The notes under the pieces are model-generated. The model saw nothing but the letters and a program-made list of their open reading frames with translations, made no database searches and was not told the origin of the DNA. A DNA stretch of 64,000 nt from the NCBI GenBank assembly GCA_016125275.1, contig WGMB01000003.1, forward strand, positions 62,001 to 126,000, written 5' to 3'. Both the position numbers and the translations under genes were made by a program. This DNA comes from Acidobacteriota bacterium (GTDB lineage Bacteria; Acidobacteriota; Terriglobia; Bryobacterales; UBA6623). The stretch's first letter is position 1; every line of letters starts with the position of its first letter. Positions 34,465-43,136 of the stretch are shown here, in pieces.

Positions 34465-34713
34465 ATGAGCGCAAGCGTTTCCACCTTGAAGAAGGCATTT
34501 CAGGACGGCCTCGCCATTCCGGCCGATACGGACTTCGAGAACCTCACCTACCGCGGCATCCCGCAGTGGGATTCGATCGCGCACTTACAACTGGTGATGG
34601 AGATCGAAAACAACTTCGACGTGATGCTGCCCACCGAGGATGTGATCGACTTGAGCAGCTTCCAGAAGGCCCGGGAGATCTTGGCGAAACATGGCGTCAC
34701 CCTGGAGGCTTGA
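34465..34713 (+). CDS. Acyl carrier protein
   Basis: 82 residues, standard ACP size. The phosphopantetheine attachment Ser is S37 in IPQWDSIAHLQLVMEIE, matching the DSL/DSI motif, followed by FDVMLPTEDVIDLSSFQKA, the helix II-III region. First gene of a five-gene acyl-processing operon; the next gene starts 23 bp before its stop. It is probably a dedicated carrier rather than the housekeeping AcpP because its motif is DSI rather than DSLD and its partners are unusual. Confidence 0.9.
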   Translation: MSASVSTLKKAFQDGLAIPADTDFENLTYRGIPQWDSIAHLQLVMEIENNFDVMLPTEDVIDLSSFQKAREILAKHGVTLEA

Positions 34714-35449
34714 CGGCAAGGTCGCGCTGGTGACCGGCTCCACACGCGGCATCGGCTGGTCCACGGCCGAGCTGCTGGCCGAGCAAGGCGCGACGGTCAT
34801 CATCAACGGCCTGTCGAACCCCGACCTGGTCGCAGATCGGGCGCGGGAGCTCACCGACCGGTTCGGCGGGGAGGCTTTCGGCCTGCCTTACGACGTCGCG
34901 GACTCGAAGCAGGTGCAGCAGGCCTTTCAGGCCATCTTCAAGCAGCACAAACGGCTGGACATTCTGGTGAACAACGCAGGCGTGCTCAGCGACGCCTTTT
35001 TGGGCATGATCCCCGACGAGACGATCGAGCAGGTTCTGGCGGTCAACACTCGCTCGGTGCTCCTGCACCTGCAACAGGCTTCGCGGCTGATGCGACGCGC
35101 CAAGAGCGGCTCCATCGTCAACCTGACGTCCATCATCGGACGGGTGGGCAACGAAGGACAGACGGTCTACGGGGCCTCGAAGGCCGCCGTCATCGGCGCC
35201 ACCCTGTCGGCCGCCAAGGAGCTGGCGCCGTCGAACATCCGGGTGAACGCCGTCGCGCCGGGATTCATTGACACCGAGATGACCCGCAGCCTGCCGCCCG
35301 ACAAGTACGACGAGCGGATGGCCGGCATCAAGATGGGACGCATCGGAACCCCCCAGGAGGTGGCCGGCGCCATCCTGTTCCTGGCCTCGGACCTGTCGAG
35401 CTACGTGACCGGCCAAGTGGTCGGGGTGGACGGCGGGATGCTCGTCTGA
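34691..35449 (+). CDS. SDR-family 3-oxoacyl-ACP reductase-like
   Basis: 252 residues, classical SDR. Cofactor motif TGSTRGIG (15-22), NNAG (94-97), catalytic S147, Y160, K164 (YGASK), and PGFIDTEMT and LASDLSSYVTGQVVGVDGG at the end, as in FabG. FabG reduces beta-ketoacyl-ACP with NADPH. Its start overlaps the ACP gene by 23 bp, so it probably reduces an acyl group on that carrier. No ketosynthase is encoded in the operon. Confidence 0.88.
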   Translation: MASPWRLDGKVALVTGSTRGIGWSTAELLAEQGATVIINGLSNPDLVADRARELTDRFGGEAFGLPYDVADSKQVQQAFQAIFKQHKRLDILVNNAGVLSDAFLGMIPDETIEQVLAVNTRSVLLHLQQASRLMRRAKSGSIVNLTSIIGRVGNEGQTVYGASKAAVIGATLSAAKELAPSNIRVNAVAPGFIDTEMTRSLPPDKYDERMAGIKMGRIGTPQEVAGAILFLASDLSSYVTGQVVGVDGGMLV

Positions 35450-35462
35450 CGCCGCCGCGACG

Positions 35463-36854
35463 ATGCAAAGCCTCTTCGAGCATGCGCCTGACTCCGCGCC
35501 CGCACTGTTCGACGTAGCATCGGGCGAAGCCTACGACTATGGCCGGCTACGCGATGCAGTAGGAGCCTTGGCCCGGACTCTGCGAAGCGCGGGCGGGGGG
35601 CTGGTCTTCCATCACTGCCGCACGGACGCCGCTTCCGTCGTCGCCTATCTGGCTTGCCTGGAAGCGGGGACGCCGGTCGCTCTGCTCGACCCCAACCTCA
35701 GCGCGGAGATGCGCGGCAGGCCGCTGGAGCTCTACCGCCCCGAGCTGGTGATCGCCCCGCCGGAGGCGGCCCCGCCGGAGCCCGGCTACCGCCGGGTCGG
35801 CGAGGCGGGCCCCGGGCTCGGCCTGTGGCGACGCAGCGACGACGACGCTCCACGGTCGGTCGACGCCGAGCTTGCCGTCCTGCTCTCCACCAGCGGCAGC
35901 ACCGGCAGCCCCAAGTTCGTGCGCTTGGGAGGCCGGGCGATCCGCAGCAACGCCGAAGGCATTCGCGAGGCCCTGGCGATCACAGCCGACGACCGGCCCA
36001 TCTCGAGCCTGCCCTTCTACTACTCCTACGGCCTCTCAGTGCTCAATTCCCATCTGCTCGCCGGCGCCGAGCTCGTGCTGACCGGCGAGGGTCTGACGTC
36101 GGGCGTATTCTGGGGCGCTTTTCGGGAGCGTCGCTGCACCTCGTTCGCAGGAGTTCCGTACTCCTACCAGATGCTGCAGCGGCTCGACATCGACAAGCTC
36201 GACATCCCGACGCTCAACACGATGACGCAGGCCGGGGGCAAGCTGCACGACCGCTTCGTACAGGCCTTTCACGACAAGATCACACGCCGCGAGCGGGGCC
36301 GCCTTTTCGTGATGTACGGCCAGACCGAGGCGACCGCCCGCATCTCCATCCTGCCGGCCGAGCGATTGCCCGAAAAGATCGGCTCGGCCGGGCTGCCGCT
36401 GGCCGGCGGCCGTCTGGAGATCGTGGACGGCGAGGTGGTCTACCACGGGCCCAACGTGATGCTCGGCTACGCTGAGACCCCCGCGGATCTCGCCGCCGGG
36501 GACCAACAACGAGGTCGGCTCGAAACCGGGGATCTGGGCTATCTCGACGACGAGGGCTTTCTCTACATCACCGGACGCCTCAAGCGCATCGCCAAGGTCT
36601 TTGGCCTGCGAATCAGCCTCGACGAGGTGGAAGACTTGGTGCGGCCGTACGGCCCGGCGGCGGCCGTGGGCGCGGACGAGAAGCTGCTGATCTGGTGCGA
36701 ATTCGGCGATGACGCCGAGTTCCAACGCCTTTCCGGCTTGCTCGCCGATAAGCTGAAAGTACACCCGACCGCGCTGCGGTTCCGGCGGATCGCGGCGCTG
36801 CCGCTCAACGCCAACGGCAAGGTCGATTACCAGGAGCTGGCGCAGCAGGCATGA
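35463..36854 (+). CDS. Acyl-AMP ligase (AMP-dependent synthetase family)
   Basis: 463 residues, somewhat short for the family (~500-550). P-loop STSGSTGSPK (142-151), YGQTEATARIS (A5-type motif), ETGDLGYLDDEGFLYITGRLKRIAKVFG in outline (A7/A8 hinge) and the C-terminal catalytic Lys in NANGKVDYQEL. It should adenylate a carboxylic acid and pass it to the ACP or CoA. The stop overlaps the start of the LuxE-like gene by 4 bp (ATGA). The substrate is unknown. Confidence 0.87.
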   Translation: MQSLFEHAPDSAPALFDVASGEAYDYGRLRDAVGALARTLRSAGGGLVFHHCRTDAASVVAYLACLEAGTPVALLDPNLSAEMRGRPLELYRPELVIAPPEAAPPEPGYRRVGEAGPGLGLWRRSDDDAPRSVDAELAVLLSTSGSTGSPKFVRLGGRAIRSNAEGIREALAITADDRPISSLPFYYSYGLSVLNSHLLAGAELVLTGEGLTSGVFWGAFRERRCTSFAGVPYSYQMLQRLDIDKLDIPTLNTMTQAGGKLHDRFVQAFHDKITRRERGRLFVMYGQTEATARISILPAERLPEKIGSAGLPLAGGRLEIVDGEVVYHGPNVMLGYAETPADLAAGDQQRGRLETGDLGYLDDEGFLYITGRLKRIAKVFGLRISLDEVEDLVRPYGPAAAVGADEKLLIWCEFGDDAEFQRLSGLLADKLKVHPTALRFRRIAALPLNANGKVDYQELAQQA

Positions 36855-37930
36855 CGTTCGAACAGTTGCTGGAGCTGCCCGTCTACGGAGTTCCGCAAGC
36901 CGACAAGGACCGCATTCTCACCGCCGAGCTCAACGAGCTCACGGCGCACCATCGCGCCCATTGTGAGCCCTACGCGCGGCTGCTGGCCCAATTGGCGCCG
37001 GGCGACGCCGACGCGAACGCGCCGTGGGAGACGCCGTACCTGCCGGTGGGCTTGTTCAAGTCGCACGCGCTAGCCAGCGTGCCGCCGGAAGACGTTCAGC
37101 TCGTAATGACTTCCAGCGGCACCACGGGGCAGCAGGTCAGCCGCATCTTTCTCGACAAGGAGACCGCCCGGCGGCAAACGCTGGCCCTGTCCCGCATCAT
37201 GCAGCAGGTCCTGGGTCCGGACCGATTGCCGATGCTGGTCATCGATGCGCGCGAGACATTGGCGGACCGCCGGAACTTGAGCGCGCGCGGCGTGGGCGTG
37301 CTCGGCATGATGAACTTCGGCCGGCAGCATCTATTTGCGCTGGACGCGCAGATGGCGCTGAAGCTCGACGAGCTGAAGGCCTTCCTCGCGCAGCACGGCG
37401 ACAAGCCCTTCCTGCTGTTCGGTTTCACCTTCATGGTCTGGAAGTATCTGTACGAGCCGATCCGCGAGATGGGGCTGGACTTGTCCCAAGGCGTGCTGAT
37501 CCACAGCGGCGGCTGGAAGAAGCTCCAAGAGCAGGCGGTGGGCAACGCTGAGTTCAAAGCGGCGCTGCGGCAAGCCTGCGGCTTGCGGCGGGTGCACAAC
37601 TTCTACGGCATGGTGGAGCAGGTCGGCTCGGTGTTTCTGGAAGGGGATGACGGTCACCTGCATCCTCCCAGCTTCTCCGACGTGATCATTCGCCACCCGG
37701 AGACCTGGGAAGTGCTCGGCCCGGGCGAGAAGGGCCTCATCCAGGTGGTGAGCGCCCTGCCCCGCAGCTATCCCGGCCATTCGATCTTGACCGAGGATCT
37801 GGGCGTGGTGCACGCGGTCGATTCGCCGGAGGTCGAGCGCATGGGTAAGGCCTTCGAGGTGATCGGACGCCTGCCCCGGGCGGAGTTGCGCGGCTGTAGC
37901 GACACGCACGCCTTCGGGAGCGCCCGATGA
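36851..37930 (+). CDS. LuxE-like acyl-protein synthetase
   Basis: 359 residues, the normal LuxE length. Adenylation-type motif TSSGTTGQ (87-94), GWKKLQEQAV, and NFYGMVEQVGSVFLEGDDG, characteristic of LuxE/acyl-protein synthetase. In bioluminescent bacteria LuxE activates a fatty acid and hands it to LuxC for reduction to aldehyde. Both neighbours overlap by ATGA, so it is tightly coupled to the ligase and the LuxC-like gene. No luxA, luxB or luxD is present in the window. Confidence 0.88.
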   Translation: MTFEQLLELPVYGVPQADKDRILTAELNELTAHHRAHCEPYARLLAQLAPGDADANAPWETPYLPVGLFKSHALASVPPEDVQLVMTSSGTTGQQVSRIFLDKETARRQTLALSRIMQQVLGPDRLPMLVIDARETLADRRNLSARGVGVLGMMNFGRQHLFALDAQMALKLDELKAFLAQHGDKPFLLFGFTFMVWKYLYEPIREMGLDLSQGVLIHSGGWKKLQEQAVGNAEFKAALRQACGLRRVHNFYGMVEQVGSVFLEGDDGHLHPPSFSDVIIRHPETWEVLGPGEKGLIQVVSALPRSYPGHSILTEDLGVVHAVDSPEVERMGKAFEVIGRLPRAELRGCSDTHAFGSAR

Positions 37931-39153
37931 AGGTCGAATCGCTCGTCCCCCGCAGCGGCGAAGCCGACCTCAGCGCCGTTCTGAAGCAGGTGGGTCGCGC
38001 CTCTTCCCCGCCCCCTTTCAGTGAGGCGGCGGTGGACTTCTGCGCGGCCTTCGCGACGCGTTTGGGCCGCGACCCGCAAGCCCGCCGCTACCCGGAGCTG
38101 ACGGCGCTGGCGTTCTGGATTCGGCGCGCGGAGCTCGAACGCCTGCGTCGCGAGTTCGCCGCCTTGGAGAACGACTCGCTCCTGCGGGCGCCCCGCGGCC
38201 TGGTCTTCCACGTCCCTCCGGGCAACGTGGACACCATGTTCGTCTACTCCTGGCTGTTGGGACTGCTGTGCGGCAACCGCAACATCATCCGGCTCTCGCG
38301 CAACCGCGACGAACCGGTCGAGATCCTTTGCCGGATCGCCGGAGAAGCTCTGGCCGAAGCGGACCCGCTGTTGCAGGCCGGCAACGCGGTGGTCTCCTAT
38401 GCGCACGAAGCGGAGATCAACGCCGCACTGTCGGCCGCCTGCGACACCCGCGTGGTGTGGGGAGGCGACTCCACGGTCGCCCTGTTTCGGCACTTTCCGC
38501 TGGCGCCGCATGGCACGGAGATCGTGTTCCCGGATCGCTTCAGCTTCGCTGCACTGCGCGCTGAAGCTGTGCTTGCGCTCGACGAGGCCGCGCTGGCGCA
38601 GTTGGCCGAGCAGTTCTACAACGACGCCTACTGGTTCCACCAACTGGGCTGCTCCTCGCCGCGGCTAGCGGTTTGGGTCGGGACAGCGGACGCCTGCCGG
38701 GCGGCGGGCGACCGGTTCTTTCCGGCCGTGGCGGAGACGGTGCGCCGCAAACACTACGAACTGCCTGCGGCGGCTCGCATGCGGCGCTTCACCTTCGAAT
38801 GCGAGTCAATTCTCGACAGGCCGGTCGCCGGACGCCGTGATTTGGGCCGTGAGCTGGCCTGCCTACGGCTGGAGACGCTGGAAGACTTCAGCCGGGAGCA
38901 CTGCGGCGGCGGCCTGTTCTGGGAGTATTTCGCCGAGCATCTGGGGGAGATCGAGACGATGCTCGACCGCCGCGACCAGACGCTCACGCACTTCGGCTTT
39001 CCGGCGGACGAGTTGCGCGCGGCCGCCCGCGCTTGGAACGGCCGCGGGCTCGATCGGATCGTGCCCGTCGGCCGCGCGCTGCAATTCGACCGCTATTGGG
39101 ACGGCATGGATCTGTTCGCCGCACTGACGCGGTGCGTGGCCGTACAGAGCTGA
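37927..39153 (+). CDS. LuxC-like acyl-CoA/acyl-ACP reductase
   Basis: 408 residues. LuxC family: HVPPGNVDTMFVYSWLLGLL and NRNIIRLSRN in the NADPH-binding part, and the catalytic Cys C242 in WFHQLGCSSPRLAVW. LuxC takes the acyl group as a thioester and reduces it to the aldehyde with NADPH. Last gene of the ACP-SDR-ligase-LuxE-LuxC operon. The product is likely an aldehyde or, after further reduction, an alcohol used in an envelope lipid, glycan or small molecule; that is inference. Confidence 0.9.
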   Translation: MKVESLVPRSGEADLSAVLKQVGRASSPPPFSEAAVDFCAAFATRLGRDPQARRYPELTALAFWIRRAELERLRREFAALENDSLLRAPRGLVFHVPPGNVDTMFVYSWLLGLLCGNRNIIRLSRNRDEPVEILCRIAGEALAEADPLLQAGNAVVSYAHEAEINAALSAACDTRVVWGGDSTVALFRHFPLAPHGTEIVFPDRFSFAALRAEAVLALDEAALAQLAEQFYNDAYWFHQLGCSSPRLAVWVGTADACRAAGDRFFPAVAETVRRKHYELPAAARMRRFTFECESILDRPVAGRRDLGRELACLRLETLEDFSREHCGGGLFWEYFAEHLGEIETMLDRRDQTLTHFGFPADELRAAARAWNGRGLDRIVPVGRALQFDRYWDGMDLFAALTRCVAVQS

Positions 39154-39169
39154 TCAGGGCCTGGCCCGG

Positions 39170-39655
39170 CTACATCTTGTACTGGCCGAGATCCTCGTCC
39201 GACAGGCCTTCCAGCCAGCGCCGCAGTTCCTCGGAGTTGGCCTTGTCGCTCACCGCTTGGCTGACCTTGGAGGACTGCAGCACGTTGTCATCCACGAAGA
39301 TCGGGCAGTCCATCCGCAACGCCAGCGCCAACGCATCGCTGGGCCGCGAATCGATGGACAAGATTTCGCCGGCGCGATCTAACCAGATGACAGCGTAAAA
39401 CGTGTCATCCTTGAGCTCGTTGACGACGACCTTCCGCACGGTCATCTCCGCCCCCAACAAGACGTTCTTGATCAAGTCGTGGGTCATCGGACGAGGCGTG
39501 GTGACCTTCTCGATTTCGAGAGCGATCGCGTTGGCCTCGTACGCGCCCACCCAGATGGGCAGAACCGAATTCCCCTCGAGATCTCGCAGGATGACGATCG
39601 GCAATTGCGTTACCGGATCGAGCATCAGTCCGCGGATCTTCATTTCGATTTCCAT
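39170..39655 (-). CDS. Bifunctional nuclease family protein (DUF151/BFN)
   Basis: 161 residues. The BFN domain is complete: KIRGLMLDPVTQLPIVILRD, LPIWVGAYEANAIALEIE, RPMTHDLIKNVL, and LSIDSRPSDALALALRMDCPI with the conserved SRPSDA. BFN domain proteins have reported RNase/DNase activity or act in stress responses. The C-terminus WLEGLSDEDLGQYKM is a short acidic tail. The start was placed at ATG 39655, with AGGGAG ~10 nt upstream; ATG 39664 lies too close to that site. Convergent with the lux-like operon. Confidence 0.9.
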   Translation of the reverse strand: MEIEMKIRGLMLDPVTQLPIVILRDLEGNSVLPIWVGAYEANAIALEIEKVTTPRPMTHDLIKNVLLGAEMTVRKVVVNELKDDTFYAVIWLDRAGEILSIDSRPSDALALALRMDCPIFVDDNVLQSSKVSQAVSDKANSEELRRWLEGLSDEDLGQYKM

Positions 39656-39733
39656 GCTCGTCATTCTCCCTGCTTGGTGTGGCCGTGGCAAGACTGGAGT
39701 GGCGACAGCTCGCTCGGAGCCCGGCGGGCCCGC

Positions 39734-42541
39734 TCAGCCGCGCAATCCTTGGAGCCGTTCCACGGCCCAGGCGATCGCGTCCGAATCGTCCACCGGCCCC
39801 TCCGGCAACGGCTCCGCAACCTGCGCCAGAGCCCCTTGTCGCCGCACAGCCAGACGCTGCTCGACGGCGGGCGCGGCGGGGCACTGCAGCCTGTCCCGTA
39901 GGCATTGCGTGAGGTTGTGGATACGGAGCCAATCAGTCGGAGCGAGAGCGGCGCGCTCGGCCTCGAGCAAGGTTTCTAAGCACTCGGCGACGCCGCGGCG
40001 GTCGCCGATCCTCACACGGATCTCAAGGCTCTCGCCCAACAGCCTGCGCGCCTGGTGTGGCTGGCGGTCCACCATCCAGCGGCCTTGCTCGAAGCGCAGC
40101 CAAGCGACGGCCCAAGGGCAGCGGAGCACTTGCCAGAGTTCCAGAGCGTCCGCCAGCAGCTCGCGGCCTCGTTCAGGCTCTCCCCAGTCCAGCAGTACGC
40201 CGCCGAGCACGCCCTGGGTCCAGGCCAGCAAGGCCCTGTGGCCGCCGGCGCCCCAGCGGGTGAGGGCGTCGATGAGCAAGCCGGCCGCCTCCGGCAGACG
40301 CCCACGGGAACGCGCCAACTGGGCGCGCTGGATGAGAGCCCAACCGCTGAGGACCTTGTCGTCGATCGGAGCCAGAGTCGCTTCGGACTCGGCCAGCAGT
40401 TCTTCGGCGCGGTCGTAGTCGCCGCGCTGGCGCTCCGCCCACGCCCAGGTGGCGAGCGTAAAGCCGATGCCGCGCACGTCGCCGATCTCGCGCCGCAGCG
40501 CCAAGCTGCGCTCATGGTACGAGCGGCCGGCGGGATAGTCGCCGCAGTAGTTCGCCGCCCAGCCGCAGTTGTTTAACGCGACGGCGGCTCCGCGGGGATC
40601 GCCGACTTGGTCAAAGAGTTGTCGAGCCTGCTCGGAGAGCTCCAGACAGGCGTCGAACTCGCTGGTCAGGCAGTGCACCCAGCCCAGCCCGCTCAGCGCC
40701 GCCGCCTGCCGGCGCAGGTCCGAGGTCCCGCGAGCCAGATCCACACATTCGCTCAGCGCCGACCGAGCCTGATCGAGCTCGCCCTGGTAATGGCATAGCG
40801 AACCGATTGCGTAGAGGGCGTCCATGCGGGGCTCCACCGGCTGCCCATCGGCCGGACGCGCCAGCAGGGCCTCCAGCAGCGGCCGCCCCTCGTACAGCCG
40901 CCCTCGGACGATCCAGTAACGCCACAGCGCGGCTCCCAACCGCACGCCCAGCAGGGGCTCGCCCTGGGGCGCGCCGGCCCACTCCAGCGCCGCTCGAAAG
41001 TTGGCGTGGTCGGCGTCGAGGCGGTCGAACCATTCGCCTTGTCGCGGCCCCGTCAGGTGCGGCTGCGCCTCCTGAGCCACCCGCAGGAAGTACTCGGCGT
41101 GCAGCCGACGCACCTGCGGCCCCTCGCCCTCGGCCGCCAGCCGGTCCAGCCCGAAGGCCCGGATCGACTCGAGCATCGTGAAGCGAACCTCCTCGTCAGG
41201 GCCGCTGCAACGCTGCACCATGTTCTGATCAGAAAGTGAAGTGAGCGCGTCGAGCGCGTCCAGCTCGCAATCGGCCAGCCCGGAACACAGCGCCTGAGCC
41301 GCATCGAGCGTCATGCCGCCATCGAACACCGCGAGCCGCCGCAGAACTGCTCGGGCCGGCTCGCTGAGCAGGTCATAGCTCCACTCGATCGCTCGCCGCA
41401 ACGTCCGCTGTCGCTCCGGCAGGTCGCGGTTGCCGCCTCCCAGCACCTCCAGCCGACGGCACAGACGATCCGCGAGCGCCGCAGGGGAAAACAGCCGCAC
41501 CCGCGCCGCGGCCAGCTCGATCGCCAGGGGCAACCCGTCGAGGCCGTGGCAAAGCCGAGCCACCGCAGAGGCGTTATTGAGATCGACGCGGAAGTCCGGG
41601 TCGACTGCCTGGGCCCTATCCACGAATAGTTGCACGGCCGGATTGCCCTGCAGGCTCTCCGGAGAACGGGCGTCGAGCGAGGGCGCAGTCAGGGGCTCGA
41701 GAGGGTACTCCTGCTCGCCCAGCAAGCGCAGCGGAGCGCGACTGGTAACCAGAACCTTGAGCGAAGCCGAGCGCGACAGAAGGTCCGAGACCAGCCCGGC
41801 CGCCTCCAGCAGGTGCTCGAAGTTGTCGAGGATCAGCAGCGCCCGGCGGCGGCCCAACGCCTCGTGGAGCTGATGCAGCAACTGCTCCGGGGCGGCCGTC
41901 GGCAAGCCCAGCGCTCGGCCTAGGTCGCCCATGACTTGGGCGGCCGAGGCCGTCGAAGCCAGCGGCACAAAGAGCACGCCGTCGGAGAAGCGGTCCTGCA
42001 CCTTGCGCGCCAGCTCGATGGCCAAGCGGGTCTTGCCCGCACCGCCGGGACCGGTGATTGTCAGCAATCGCGCGTCAACGAGTAGGCCGGCGGCCTCGGC
42101 AAGCTCTCGCTCACGCCCGACGAAGGTCGACATGGGAGCGGGCGGCGGAGCGGCAAGCTCCAAACGCGCCGGCTTGCGGCGCGCCGCAGCGTCCCCAGGC
42201 GCGTCGCCCCCGATCGCCGCCAGAAAACGATAGCCCTGACGAGGCACGGTCTCGACGTACGAAGGGTTCGAGGCCGAGTCCCCCAAGGCTTCGCGGAGCT
42301 TGTTGACCGCCGTCGCCAGCCGCTGGTCAAGGTCCGTGCGGGCGTCTTCGGGCCAGAGACGGCGGCGCAGCTCGTCGCGGGTGACGACGCGTCCGGGCTT
42401 TTCGAGAAGGGCTTCGAGGATGCGGAAGGGCTGCTCCTGCAAGCGGATGCGGACGCCTCGACGGCGCAGCTCACCCGCGCCGAGATTCACCTCAAAGAGC
42501 CCGAACCGTATCGTTCGGGCGTTCTCGACGGCAGAAGGCAT
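39734..42541 (-). CDS. Winged-helix/NTPase/TPR transcriptional regulator
   Basis: 935 residues. Residues ~10-105: OmpR/PhoB-type winged helix (RIRLQEQPFRILEALLEKPGRVVTRDELRRRLW in outline; YVETVPRQGYRFLA). Residues ~135-480: NTPase with P-loop TITGPGGAGKTRLAIELA and Walker B ALLILDNFEHLLEA, followed by GLPLAIELAAARV, as in AfsR/LuxR-type STAND regulators. Residues ~560-900: TPR array. STAND regulators switch on ligand binding and oligomerise; the signal is unknown. A minus-strand extended -10 lies 46 nt upstream. It lies beside the bifunctional nuclease and away from the selenoprotein gene, so no target is obvious. Confidence 0.88.
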   Translation of the reverse strand: MPSAVENARTIRFGLFEVNLGAGELRRRGVRIRLQEQPFRILEALLEKPGRVVTRDELRRRLWPEDARTDLDQRLATAVNKLREALGDSASNPSYVETVPRQGYRFLAAIGGDAPGDAAARRKPARLELAAPPPAPMSTFVGRERELAEAAGLLVDARLLTITGPGGAGKTRLAIELARKVQDRFSDGVLFVPLASTASAAQVMGDLGRALGLPTAAPEQLLHQLHEALGRRRALLILDNFEHLLEAAGLVSDLLSRSASLKVLVTSRAPLRLLGEQEYPLEPLTAPSLDARSPESLQGNPAVQLFVDRAQAVDPDFRVDLNNASAVARLCHGLDGLPLAIELAAARVRLFSPAALADRLCRRLEVLGGGNRDLPERQRTLRRAIEWSYDLLSEPARAVLRRLAVFDGGMTLDAAQALCSGLADCELDALDALTSLSDQNMVQRCSGPDEEVRFTMLESIRAFGLDRLAAEGEGPQVRRLHAEYFLRVAQEAQPHLTGPRQGEWFDRLDADHANFRAALEWAGAPQGEPLLGVRLGAALWRYWIVRGRLYEGRPLLEALLARPADGQPVEPRMDALYAIGSLCHYQGELDQARSALSECVDLARGTSDLRRQAAALSGLGWVHCLTSEFDACLELSEQARQLFDQVGDPRGAAVALNNCGWAANYCGDYPAGRSYHERSLALRREIGDVRGIGFTLATWAWAERQRGDYDRAEELLAESEATLAPIDDKVLSGWALIQRAQLARSRGRLPEAAGLLIDALTRWGAGGHRALLAWTQGVLGGVLLDWGEPERGRELLADALELWQVLRCPWAVAWLRFEQGRWMVDRQPHQARRLLGESLEIRVRIGDRRGVAECLETLLEAERAALAPTDWLRIHNLTQCLRDRLQCPAAPAVEQRLAVRRQGALAQVAEPLPEGPVDDSDAIAWAVERLQGLRG

Positions 42542-42586
42542 GGAAGGTCCGAAACGAGAGCGGCCGAGGGAGTGAGCGAAGTCAGA

Positions 42587-42595
42587 ATTATACCA
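42587..42595 (-). promoter_or_regulatory. Extended -10 promoter of the STAND regulator
   Basis: TGG-TATAAT on the minus strand, a perfect -10 with extended TGn, about 46 nt before the start codon; the -35 is poor. The surrounding 42.58-42.66 kb is unusually AT-rich for the window. Confidence 0.5.
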
Positions 42596-42773
42596 TCAGC
42601 CGTGCGTCCCCGGCAGATGAGACACACAAATAACCAACTTATGATCAATGATTTACCTGTTAAACCGGCGCATCCAGGCAGGAACTTCCAGCCGCGGCGT
42701 ACGGTCCGGCCCTGTTCAGCCGATGAGATTCACTAGGGCGCTCCGAGACGGAGGCGCAGGAGAAGTGAGCATT

Positions 42774-42932
42774 ATGCTGTGGATCGTACGATGTGCTTGC
42801 CTCTGCGTCACCGCAGCCACGATCGCTTGGGCGGCGGCCGCGTGGCCCGGTTTCCAAGGGCTAAGGCCCGAGAGCCCCGTCGAAAAGGTCGCCCCGACTG
42901 TTCGCCTTTCCCCTCCGCAGGCCATCCCATGA
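42774..42932 (+). CDS. Possible 52-residue secreted or membrane small protein
   Basis: ATG 42774 follows AGGAG by 11 nt. The N-terminus WIVRCACLCVTAATIAWAAAAW looks like a signal peptide or single helix, then a Pro-rich tail. Its TGA overlaps the ATG of the next small frame by 4 bp. No family recognised; codon pattern is not decisive, so this could be chance. Confidence 0.3.
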   Translation: MLWIVRCACLCVTAATIAWAAAAWPGFQGLRPESPVEKVAPTVRLSPPQAIP

Positions 42933-43042
42933 CTCACCTGTTCCGCGCTCTCGAGCTCTGCGCTCGCCTGGTCGAGCTCAGCATTCTTTGGGGGTTTCCG
43001 CCTCCGCACGAGGTACAGTCTACCGACCCGCGTCTGCCGTAG
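42929..43042 (+). CDS. Possible 37-residue small protein coupled to the previous one
   Basis: ATGA overlap with the preceding small frame; the product starts [18 protein letters not shown] and ends in a Pro-rich tail. No recognised family. Listed only because of the coupling. Between here and 43063 nothing else is visible. Confidence 0.22.
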   Translation: MTHLFRALELCARLVELSILWGFPPPHEVQSTDPRLP

Positions 43043-43062
43043 ACGGCCGCCTCAAAAAGTCC

Positions 43063-43091
43063 TTCGCCCCGAGCTGCGCCGCCTCTACAAT
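43063..43091 (+). promoter_or_regulatory. Predicted promoter of the selenoprotein peroxiredoxin
   Basis: TTCGCC (43063-43068), 17-bp spacer, TACAAT (43086-43091). The transcript would start near 43098 and give a ~39-nt leader containing AGAGGAG 6 nt before the ATG. Confidence 0.4.
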
Positions 43092-43136
43092 GCGAGCGGG
43101 GCCACTGATGGCCCTAGGGATAAAGAGGAGAGGACC

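Noticed and set aside
34465-39153. Bioluminescence (lux) operon
   Set aside because: No luciferase subunits luxA/luxB and no luxD thioesterase are nearby; only the fatty-acid reduction genes are LuxC/LuxE-like.
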